A DNA stretch of 6,953 bases from positions 1-6,953 of the forward strand of contig NZ_CAMIHD010000042.1 of NCBI RefSeq assembly GCF_946222835.1, given 5' to 3'. Positions 1 to 4,230 of this stretch are shown here, one piece after another (within the stretch, counting starts at the first letter, position 1; every line of letters starts with the position of its first letter). Made by a program: the position numbers and the translations under genes. This stretch comes from an uncultured Corynebacterium sp. (lineage in GTDB: Bacteria > Actinomycetota > Actinomycetes > Mycobacteriales > Mycobacteriaceae). The notes below the pieces were generated by a model. That model did no database searches and was not told the origin of the DNA. It worked only from the letters and a program-made list of their open reading frames with translations.

Positions 1-25
1 GCGGCCTATTCGAACAAGCATTGAG

Positions 26-166
26 CTAGTCGTTGGTGAGTTTCGCGTAGTTGGCAAACAGCAGCTCCTGGCGCTGACGCTCCGAAGTGAGCTTACGAGG
101 AGCACAGGGCATGGGATAAAGCTTATCGGCACTCTTCTTTTGTAGGGCGTATAAAACTGTCCGCAC
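26..166 (-). CDS. Doubtful small leftward ORF, 46 aa from a GTG start
   Basis: I do not recognise this product. The reading frame ends at a TAG at 26-28. It could start at GTG (166), or at ATG (112), which would give only 28 residues. The C-terminal part is charged and amphipathic (KLTSERQRQELLFANYAKL) with a mostly G/C third codon position, which looks protein-like. No Shine-Dalgarno sequence precedes either start. A leftward promoter with -35 TTGCCA and -10 TTTACT, spacer 17 bp, can be read inside the decamer pair at 189-210. A second minus-strand frame, from ATG at 174, stays open to the window edge but is rich in Ser, Cys and Arg and looks non-coding. This may be a real small gene, a decayed gene end, or chance. 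Confidence 0.25.
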   Translation of the reverse strand: MRTVLYALQKKSADKLYPMPCAPRKLTSERQRQELLFANYAKLTND

Positions 167-182
167 TGTCTCATGGTGAAGT

Positions 183-216
183 AAAAGGGGTTGCGACCGC
201 AATGGCAACCCCTTTT
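183..216. promoter_or_regulatory. Decamer pair in a perfect 12-bp inverted repeat with T tail
   Basis: The arms AAAAGGGGTTGC (183-194) and GCAACCCCTTTT (205-216) are perfectly complementary around a 10-nt loop, and a T run follows. Within it lie GGTTGCGACC (189-198) and AATGGCAACC (201-210), 12 bp apart centre to centre like every other copy in the window. It could be an intrinsic terminator for transcription from the left, a binding site for the plasmid regulator, or both. Confidence 0.65.
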
Positions 217-225
217 TGTTAATGG

Positions 226-247
226 GATTGCAACCACGGGTGCAACC
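226..247. repeat. Decamer pair (GATTGCAACC / GGGTGCAACC)
   Basis: Two degenerate copies of the GGTTGCAACC decamer lie at 226-235 and 238-247, separated by AC, again with a 12-bp period. No good -10 box follows at the expected distance, so this is more likely a regulator or centromere site than a promoter. Confidence 0.55.
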
Positions 248-301
248 CTATTGTGGGAAACGAGAGTGCCCCACGGGGTTCGGCATCTAATCCTTAAATC
301 G

Positions 302-371
302 GGTTGCGACCGTGATTGCAACTCTGGTTGCGACCTATTTTATAAAAAGGGTTGCAACCTAGGTTGCAACC
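302..371. repeat. Array of six 12-bp-spaced decamers upstream of parA (candidate centromere/operator)
   Basis: Six decamers start at 302, 314, 326, 338, 350 and 362, each separated by 2 bp: GGTTGCGACC, GATTGCAACT, GGTTGCGACC, TTTTATAAAA, GGTTGCAACC and GGTTGCAACC. Five belong to one family. The fourth is a different, AT-only palindrome that keeps the phase. Regular short repeats just upstream of a ParA/RHH operon are typical of the centromere-operators of type Ib partition systems, where the RHH protein both represses the operon and loads the plasmid for segregation. The last two copies overlap the parA promoter. Confidence 0.7.
316..344 (+). promoter_or_regulatory. Possible upstream promoter for parA
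   Basis: TTGCAA at 316-321 is followed after 17 bp by TTTATA at 339-344, inside the AT palindrome of the decamer array. The geometry matches the better promoter 36 bp downstream, but the -10 is poorer. It is a secondary candidate only. Confidence 0.3.
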
Positions 372-380
372 CGTTAAGAT
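352..380 (+). promoter_or_regulatory. parA promoter overlapped by two operators
   Basis: The -35 TTGCAA (352-357), a 17-bp spacer and the -10 TAAGAT (375-380) form a good sigma-70-type promoter. Both GGTTGCAACC palindromes (350-359, 362-371) lie over the -35 and the spacer, so a bound protein would block RNA polymerase. The leader of about 55 nt ends in the segment CACCTGACACCAACCGAAAG, also found before the genes at 2967 and 4226, and supplies the ribosome site GAAAGGA. Confidence 0.75.
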
Positions 381-440
381 GGGTTCTGCAATACAGTCCC
401 AACTGTTACGCAGCACCTGACACCAACCGAAAGGAACACA

Positions 441-1082
441 ATGACCATTATTTCTTTCCTGCACGCCAAAGGTGGCGTTGGCAAAACTACCTCAACGATG
501 TGGCTTGCTGCCGCAGCGGCCTACTCGACCAAAATAAACGTGCCTATTCATGTCATTGATGCCGACATCAATCAGGGAAGTCTAAGCTCCTGGCACGAAG
601 ATGCAGAAGCACTCCACGACTCAGAACCCGAGGTGCCGTTCGTGAACGTCACCCTTCATTCTGGCAACTACCGACAAGTGATCAAGGCGCTGGATTCAAT
701 TCCCGACGATGAAGTAGTTATTGTTGACGGCCCGCCTGCCGACTTTGCCATGATTAGCGATGTTGCCCGACGCTCCGACTTTGTTGTCGTCCCCACTAAG
801 GGCACGGCGGTAGAAATCGAGCAAATCCTAACCACAATTAGCCGGGCGATCCCCGAGTCTACAAAGTATGGCGTCTTGTTTACGATGTGGAATAAGTCTT
901 CCACCTTGGTCGAAGAAGCCCGCAGTGCGCTTGAAGAACTCGATGAACCCTACTTCTGGCCACCTATTTCCAAGTTGACCTACCTAGAGCGCGCAGCTGG
1001 CACCTGGCCTGCCAACAACCGTAAGGAACTGGCCGGATACGACTTCTTGCTCGACCAAATCCTGGAGAAGATTAATGCCTAA
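441..1082 (+). CDS. parA: ParA-family partition ATPase
   Basis: This 213-aa protein is a small ParA/MinD-type ATPase that drives plasmid segregation by ATP-dependent binding to the nucleoid. It has the deviant Walker A box KGGVGKTT at residues 10-17 (signature Lys10), the A' motif VIDADINQGSLSSW at 38-51 and Walker B VVIVDGPP at 92-99. It has no N-terminal helix-turn-helix extension, and its length fits the type Ib (ParF-like) group, whose partner is usually an RHH protein rather than a classical ParB. The ATG is preceded by GAAAGGA at 6 nt spacing. The stop overlaps the next gene by 8 nt, so the two are probably translationally coupled. Family assignment is firm; the subtype is inferred from size and partner. 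Confidence 0.95.
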   Translation: MTIISFLHAKGGVGKTTSTMWLAAAAAYSTKINVPIHVIDADINQGSLSSWHEDAEALHDSEPEVPFVNVTLHSGNYRQVIKALDSIPDDEVVIVDGPPADFAMISDVARRSDFVVVPTKGTAVEIEQILTTISRAIPESTKYGVLFTMWNKSSTLVEEARSALEELDEPYFWPPISKLTYLERAAGTWPANNRKELAGYDFLLDQILEKINA

Positions 1083-1650
1083 GCCAAAAATCAGTGCTGC
1101 ACAACGCGCAGCTCAACACGCCCGCAAACGCGCTACGAACCACGAAGAAACTCCAACACCTACCCAAGGTGTAGAAAAAGAAAGCCACACTACTAAAAGT
1201 GGCACGGCCCCCGTCGCTACTGGTTCGGCTAATCCGACAATCGACTACGTAGCAGACAAAGATAACCTCTTGCTTACTAGCGCCGCACGGCGCAATGTTG
1301 CCGACTTCAAGGGAGCGTCATCGGCAACGAGCGTTCGCGTACCCGGAGTTATCTATCAACGAATGCGCGAAATTTCCGATAAAGACGGAGTCTCCCCCAA
1401 CCGACAAATGCTCAACGCGCTACGACTCGACCAGGACGGCGGGCTTCCTTACGCCGGCGACGCCGACGAGACCAGGCCCGCACGCGGACGCAACTCGGGC
1501 AAAAATTCCCACCGTGTCAGCATCCGTATCCCAGCGATAGAATTCCTAGCCATTCAGGAAAAGTCCCGCGCCCAAGACATACCCATCGCGCAAATGTTCC
1601 TCAACGCATGGAAGCGCGCACATGCATGGGAAGAACCCACAAAAAACTAA
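1075..1650 (+). CDS. Centromere-binding partner of ParA with two ribbon-helix-helix-like repeats
   Basis: This 191-aa protein is the likely DNA-binding partition partner and autorepressor. Residues 1-45 are basic and probably disordered (SAAQRAAQHARKRA near the start), a place where type Ib partners often contact the ParA ATPase. Two similar segments follow: residues 86-117, starting SVRVPGVIYQRM and ending QMLNALR, and residues 148-180, starting VSIRIPAIEFLAI and ending QMFLNAWK. Each reads as a beta strand (S-[VI]-R-[VI]-P) plus two helices, the RHH layout. A Gly/Arg-rich linker (118-146) joins them. Normal RHH proteins carry one copy and dimerise; this one may be a single-chain pseudo-dimer. 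Its start overlaps the parA stop (ATGCCTAA). The natural target is the decamer array at 302-371. Function is inferred from operon position and fold; homology was not searched. Confidence 0.75.
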   Translation: MPKPKISAAQRAAQHARKRATNHEETPTPTQGVEKESHTTKSGTAPVATGSANPTIDYVADKDNLLLTSAARRNVADFKGASSATSVRVPGVIYQRMREISDKDGVSPNRQMLNALRLDQDGGLPYAGDADETRPARGRNSGKNSHRVSIRIPAIEFLAIQEKSRAQDIPIAQMFLNAWKRAHAWEEPTKN

Positions 1651-1696
1651 CGCTAAAGACAAGACTCCACTGGCGGTGGGGTAGAAGTCGCTCATG

Positions 1697-1730
1697 AAAA
1701 GGAATCGCGACCACGGTCGCAACTCCTTTT
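1697..1730 (+). terminator. Terminator-like hairpin after the partition operon, built on a decamer pair
   Basis: The outer arms AAAAGGA (1697-1703) and TCCTTTT (1724-1730) enclose the inner arms GCGACC (1707-1712) and GGTCGC (1715-1720), ending in a T run. It lies 46 bp after the partition operon and suits an intrinsic terminator. It also contains a decamer pair, 1703-1712 and 1715-1724, with the usual 12-bp period, so it may also bind the regulator. Confidence 0.65.
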
Positions 1731-1738
1731 ATAAATCG

Positions 1739-1768
1739 GGTTGCTAGCGGGGGTGCAACCCATATAGT
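1739..1768 (+). promoter_or_regulatory. Decamer pair overlapping a promoter toward the first DnaB-N gene
   Basis: Decamers GGTTGCTAGC (1739-1748) and GGGTGCAACC (1751-1760) are followed by a good -10, TATAGT (1763-1768). The -35 is TTGCTA (1741-1746) with a 16-bp spacer. The arrangement mirrors the parA promoter and the promoters at 2855 and 4113. If used, it gives a leader of about 260 nt before the ATG at 2037. Confidence 0.5.
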
Positions 1769-1788
1769 GAGCGCGCTATAGCGCTCAC
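1767..1788. repeat. Inverted repeat GTGAGCGC-6-GCGCTCAC
   Basis: Perfect 8-bp arms flank the loop GCTATA. The repeat overlaps the end of the -10 at 1763-1768 and the likely transcription start, so it may be an operator or a 5'-end hairpin. Its outer arms, GTGAGC and GCTCAC, are the same as those in the hairpins of the 34-bp repeats at the right end of the window. Confidence 0.55.
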
Positions 1789-1810
1789 AACGCAGCAGGG
1801 TAAGGGCAAA

Positions 1811-1840
1811 CAAAAAGCCCTCGGGCATCCCCGAGGGCTT
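1811..1840 (-). terminator. Leftward-facing terminator-like hairpin
   Basis: Arms AAGCCCTCGGG (1815-1825) and CCCGAGGGCTT (1830-1840) form an 11-bp perfect stem with a 4-nt loop. The adjoining A run at 1812-1816 becomes a T run on the minus strand only, so it would terminate leftward transcription. There is no minus-strand gene nearby to the right, which suggests an unannotated antisense RNA or an insulating element. The loop-side motif GGCATCCCC recurs 25 bp downstream at 1849-1857. Confidence 0.55.
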
Positions 1841-1962
1841 ACACCCCAGGCATCCCCAGGGTGGCAGTGAGAAAACGAAAGGAAAATCAATCAATCACTC
1901 ACCTGACACCACAAAGTGTAAGAAACGCCCCAGGGAATGTCAACACATTTCACCGCGCCATT

Positions 1963-1994
1963 AAGGGGTTGCGGCCACGGTCGCAACCCCTTTT
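1963..1994. promoter_or_regulatory. Decamer pair and T-tailed hairpin in the leader of the first DnaB-N gene
   Basis: Arms AAGGGGTTGC (1963-1972) and GCAACCCCTT (1983-1992) are perfect, and the run TTTT (1991-1994) follows. The decamers are GGTTGCGGCC (1967-1976) and GGTCGCAACC (1979-1988). A terminator-like hairpin 43 bp before a start codon suggests attenuation of read-through from 1768, or a regulator-controlled block. Between 1865 and 1962 I see only the shared segment CACCTGACACC at 1900-1910 and no gene. Confidence 0.55.
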
Positions 1995-2036
1995 CTGCCA
2001 GAGGAAACACATAGTCAACTAATGAAAGAGGGCAGC

Positions 2037-2567
2037 ATGACTACCCCAGAACACTACGACTTCCACGACGAAGACGCCGACCCTGAAGCGTTCCTCCTAG
2101 CGGCGCTCATGCGCACACGCGATGTGGCACGCATACAGCACGCTACCGAGATGCTTACTGCTGCCGACTTTTACGACGCATCTCATGCAGCCATTTTTGC
2201 CACCATGCGCTCCCAAGTCGCACAACACCGCCCCTGCGATGCAGCAAGTATACGCAGCGCACTGTTTGCCGAAGGTGAACAATCCGGCATCCACCCCGAT
2301 GCCATTGACTCGCTTATCACCATGCTTATCAGCCTTGACGTTAACGACTTCCACCTGCACGCCTACCTGCACCAGGTCGCAGGCCTGTCGTATCGTCGCC
2401 AATTCGCCCGCATGGCCGATAGGCTCGCCAACGTGGCAGCCACCGCCCCCGAAACCGACCTCTATGACCTCCTAGTCAAAGAAGGCAAGCACCAACGCAA
2501 AGCCTGGGAGCACTACCGCAACCTCGCCGAACCTGACCCACACAAGGACAATCAGAAAGGACACTAA
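2037..2567 (+). CDS. Stand-alone DnaB helicase N-terminal-domain protein (copy 1)
   Basis: This 176-aa protein resembles only the N-terminal helical domain of replicative DnaB helicase, the part that binds primase and shapes the hexamer collar. The pattern is EAFLLAALM, then ADFYDASHAAIFATM, HRPCDAASIRSAL, and a last helix pair around YLHQVAGLSYRRQFARMADR. There is no RecA-like ATPase domain and no Walker motif, so it cannot unwind DNA. I chose ATG 2037 because AAAGAGGG lies just upstream; an in-frame ATG at 2022 would add five residues but has no close ribosome site. A paralogue lies at 3578, sharing RPCD-A-IRS, SYRRQFARM and QRKAWE-Y. It may load, recruit or inhibit host DnaB or DnaG for plasmid replication; that role is inference. 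Confidence 0.8.
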   Translation: MTTPEHYDFHDEDADPEAFLLAALMRTRDVARIQHATEMLTAADFYDASHAAIFATMRSQVAQHRPCDAASIRSALFAEGEQSGIHPDAIDSLITMLISLDVNDFHLHAYLHQVAGLSYRRQFARMADRLANVAATAPETDLYDLLVKEGKHQRKAWEHYRNLAEPDPHKDNQKGH

Positions 2568-2846
2568 CTCTTCTGGTGGCCGGTGATGTATTTTGCATTG
2601 ATGGAGCCTGCGGCAGCTTAACTTACCTGCCAGTCGCCGCAACGGCTTTCGCGGCATAAACCGCTCGCAAGCTCGCTATTTATTCCACGACCTTATGCGC
2701 CTTTGTGGCAGGTAAGCGCTGGCACTTCGTGCCTCCCTCAAGGCAAAAAAGCATGAGATGGAGAGGTCACTGCCTGCTGGGGTACTGGCAACAATATGCG
2801 GCGCAAATGCCGTTTAACCAGCGAAAATATTTCACAAAAATACCCC
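2568..2846. other. Structured non-coding region between the first DnaB-N gene and the next operon
   Basis: I see no convincing gene here on either strand. It contains a long inverted repeat, CTTACCTGCCA (2622-2632) against TGGCAGGTAAG (2706-2716), enclosing 73 bp that has smaller pairings such as GCCGC (2636-2640) with GCGGC (2651-2655). Just outside is the hairpin GGCAC-TTC-GTGCC (2721-2733). The stretch from 2810 is A/T-rich. It could be a structured RNA, an origin element or a recombination scar; nothing in it decides. Confidence 0.45.
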
Positions 2847-2971
2847 AAAAGGGGTTGCAACCCCGGTTGCGACCCGTTATAATAAAGTATAGCCAGCAAG
2901 GCAAAAGGGGAGACATCCCCACTGCCCGGCTAGACCACCTGACACCAACCGAAAGGAACGCCAGACATGGC
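2847..2971 (+). repeat. Duplicated promoter-leader block, copy 1
   Basis: This 125-bp block matches 4105-4230 except for one base in the second decamer, one missing A after the -10, and one C/T change. Identity starts at AAAAGGGG and stops just after the start codon (ATGGC), although the two downstream genes have diverged strongly. It contains the promoter with its decamers and a leader with a short hairpin, GGGGA-gaca-TCCCC at 2907-2920. Confidence 0.9.
2853..2883 (+). promoter_or_regulatory. Promoter of the orphan1-nrdH-DnaB-N operon with two operators
   Basis: The -35 TTGCAA (2855-2860), a 17-bp spacer and a consensus -10 TATAAT (2878-2883) make this a strong promoter. Decamers GGTTGCAACC (2853-2862) and GGTTGCGACC (2865-2874) overlap the -35 and the spacer exactly as at parA, predicting repression by the same protein. 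Confidence 0.8.
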
Positions 2972-3269
2972 AACCATTACCGCAACCCGCGAAGACGTTA
3001 ACAGCCAACTTTGTGCCTACTACGAATACGTTATGGAAGACCGCTACGGCGCATGTGGCGAGTATGCCTTCATTGATGCCGATGCCCCTGTTAAGACAAT
3101 CCAGGAAGAGGCCCACTCATTCTTTGGCCGCTTTGCTCATGTAAGCGTCAACAGCGCATGGGCAATCTGGGAGGAGGTCGAACTCTACAACTTTCCGAAA
3201 GTTCGTCACGCGTGCTTTGTTGATGCCGACAGCTTTATGAAGATTGTCGCCGCGCACGTAGAAATTTAA
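2967..3269 (+). CDS. Orphan 100-aa protein (copy 1 of a paralogous pair)
   Basis: I do not recognise the family. The protein is acidic and soluble-looking, without a signal peptide or membrane helix. A conserved core, EYAFIDADAPVKTIQEEA at residues 32-49, is shared with the paralogue at 4226 (EYAYIDSNAPIKHIRHEA), as are an IWEE motif (67-70) and the C-terminal VEI. It is first in its operon and is read from a strong promoter with a ribosome site GAAAGGA 9 nt before the ATG. NrdH and a DnaB-N protein follow on the same transcript. That the paralogues diverged while their leaders stayed nearly identical suggests the leader is under separate constraint or recent conversion. Possible roles are a small regulator or an anti-host-defence protein; neither can be supported from sequence. 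Confidence 0.75.
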   Translation: MATITATREDVNSQLCAYYEYVMEDRYGACGEYAFIDADAPVKTIQEEAHSFFGRFAHVSVNSAWAIWEEVELYNFPKVRHACFVDADSFMKIVAAHVEI

Positions 3270-3281
3270 CCCACCTCGATA

Positions 3282-3312
3282 GCGCCCCTCCGCCCCGCCG
3301 GCGGGCGGGCGC
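3282..3312. repeat. GC-rich hairpin between orphan1 and nrdH
   Basis: GCGCCC (3282-3287) pairs with GGGCGC (3307-3312), and CCCGCCGGCGGG (3294-3305) inside is a perfect palindrome. No T run follows. It may partly terminate, or stabilise the upstream mRNA end and so set the ratio between the first gene and the two behind it. Confidence 0.5.
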
Positions 3313-3330
3313 GGACAAGGACACCAAGTC

Positions 3331-3549
3331 ATGATTACCATCTATACAAACCCCACCTGTGGCCCCTGCCGAAGCCTTATAAAAGCCGCCGATAGATTCA
3401 ACATCGCCTATGAGACCAAGCCTGCCACCGAGCACACCGACTACCTAGAAGCGCTCGGCTACACCCAAGCCCCTGTAGTGGTAAGCGATAGTGGCGAACA
3501 CTTCTCTGGCTTTCGCCCCGATCAACTCAAACGCCTAGCCGCACACTAA
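3331..3549 (+). CDS. nrdH: NrdH-like glutaredoxin
   Basis: This 72-aa thioredoxin-fold protein has the active site C10-G-P-C13, the cis-proline segment QAPVV (46-50) and the NrdH signature SGFRPD at 59-64, where typical NrdH proteins have WSGFRPD. NrdH passes electrons from thioredoxin reductase to class Ib ribonucleotide reductase, or acts as a general dithiol reductant. Length is normal for the family. The CGPC site is the thioredoxin type, less usual among NrdH proteins. No nrdE, nrdF or nrdI is present, so it would work with host enzymes. A GGAC-containing ribosome site (AAGGAC) lies about 9 nt before the ATG. It sits between the orphan gene and a DnaB-N gene 28 bp downstream, linking nucleotide supply to replication in one operon by inference. 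Confidence 0.9.
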   Translation: MITIYTNPTCGPCRSLIKAADRFNIAYETKPATEHTDYLEALGYTQAPVVVSDSGEHFSGFRPDQLKRLAAH

Positions 3550-3577
3550 CCACCGCCAGCAGCACGAAAGGACAAAC

Positions 3578-4084
3578 ATGGATACCACCCCAACTACGGT
3601 TAACCTCAACGTAGAAATATCTATCTCCAGCTCCGAAGCGTGCTTGCTGAGCGCAATGATGCACAACCGTGATACAAAACTACTCCAACGCATCGCCACC
3701 ACCCTCGACCCCGACGACTTCGAAAGCCCGGTATTTTCCCGCATTTTTACCGGTATGACCGAACTACTGGCACACAATCGCCCTTGTGACCCCGCAGCAA
3801 TACGCAGCCACCTCGCGGCAAAAGGAACACGCGACGGCCTACCTGCCGACGTCCTCAACGCCGCAATTCTCAACCTGCTCACCCTTGAAACAATCGACAT
3901 GCACGCAGGCGAATATGCCCGCCAGGTCGCCAGCGCATCCTACCGCCGCCAATTTGCTCGCATGACCGAACAACTACGCCACGCAGCCGATACCGCACCC
4001 GAAGCCGAACTTCTATCCATCATGGTCCAGCATGGAATCGGCCAGCGTAAAGCCTGGGAACGCTACCAGGGTATGAACTTTTAA
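3578..4084 (+). CDS. Stand-alone DnaB helicase N-terminal-domain protein (copy 2)
   Basis: This 168-aa paralogue of the protein at 2037 again has only the DnaB N-terminal-type helical domain. Matching segments are EACLLSAMM (19-27), DDFESPVFSRIFTGM, NRPCDPAAIRSHL, EYARQVASASYRRQFARM, and IGQRKAWERY near the end. By eye the two proteins are roughly 40% identical over the domain, with the C-terminal half best conserved. The ATP-binding helicase domain is absent. The ribosome site GAAAGGA lies 6 nt before the ATG. It is the last gene of the operon starting at 2967. Two diverged copies under separate promoters suggest distinct partners or mixed oligomers. Contact with host DnaB or primase is the natural hypothesis, but is not shown by the sequence. 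Confidence 0.8.
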   Translation: MDTTPTTVNLNVEISISSSEACLLSAMMHNRDTKLLQRIATTLDPDDFESPVFSRIFTGMTELLAHNRPCDPAAIRSHLAAKGTRDGLPADVLNAAILNLLTLETIDMHAGEYARQVASASYRRQFARMTEQLRHAADTAPEAELLSIMVQHGIGQRKAWERYQGMNF

Positions 4085-4104
4085 AAGACGTAAATAAAAA
4101 CGCT

Positions 4105-4230
4105 AAAAGGGGTTGCAACCCCGGTTGCAACCCGTTATAATAAAAGTATAGCCAGCAAGGCAAAAGGGGAGACATCCCCACTGTCCGGCTAGACCACCTG
4201 ACACCAACCGAAAGGAACGCCAGACATGGC
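4105..4230 (+). repeat. Duplicated promoter-leader block, copy 2
   Basis: This 126-bp copy of 2847-2971 has three differences over its length. It keeps the leader hairpin GGGGA/TCCCC, the CACCTGACACC segment at 4195-4205 and the GAAAGGA ribosome site, and similarity ends just after the start codon. Confidence 0.9.
4111..4141 (+). promoter_or_regulatory. Promoter of the orphan2 operon with two perfect operators
   Basis: The -35 TTGCAA (4113-4118), a 17-bp spacer and TATAAT (4136-4141) form a near-consensus promoter. Both decamers (4111-4120, 4123-4132) are the perfect palindrome GGTTGCAACC, as at the parA promoter, so binding is predicted to be strong here. Confidence 0.8.

Noticed and set aside
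1..174. Minus-strand frame open from ATG 174 to the window edge
   Set aside because: The translation is rich in Ser, Cys and Arg without any recognisable pattern; the competing frame ending at 26 looks more protein-like.
1937..2014. 25-codon open frame from ATG 1937 to TAG, possible leader peptide of the first DnaB-N gene
   Set aside because: No clear ribosome site, and the frame passes through the inverted repeat at 1963-1994; the composition looks incidental.
2122..2475. 117-codon plus-strand frame inside the first DnaB-N gene
   Set aside because: It lies wholly within a gene with recognisable domain motifs, and its product is Pro/Thr/Leu-rich low-complexity sequence typical of a shifted frame.
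2706..2737. Resemblance of the GGTAAG...TCCCTC stretch to an RSF1010-type oriT
   Set aside because: The nic core does not match, and the arm that would precede it is placed differently; too weak to call.
2883..2892. Resemblance of AAAGTATAG to the pMV158-type nick region
   Set aside because: Only the short string matches, without the flanking inverted repeats, and it coincides with the promoter start region present in both leader copies.
2705..3001. 98-codon plus-strand frame in the gap before the orphan1 gene
   Set aside because: It crosses the strong promoter and the duplicated leader and runs into the orphan1 start in another frame, so it is unlikely to be translated.
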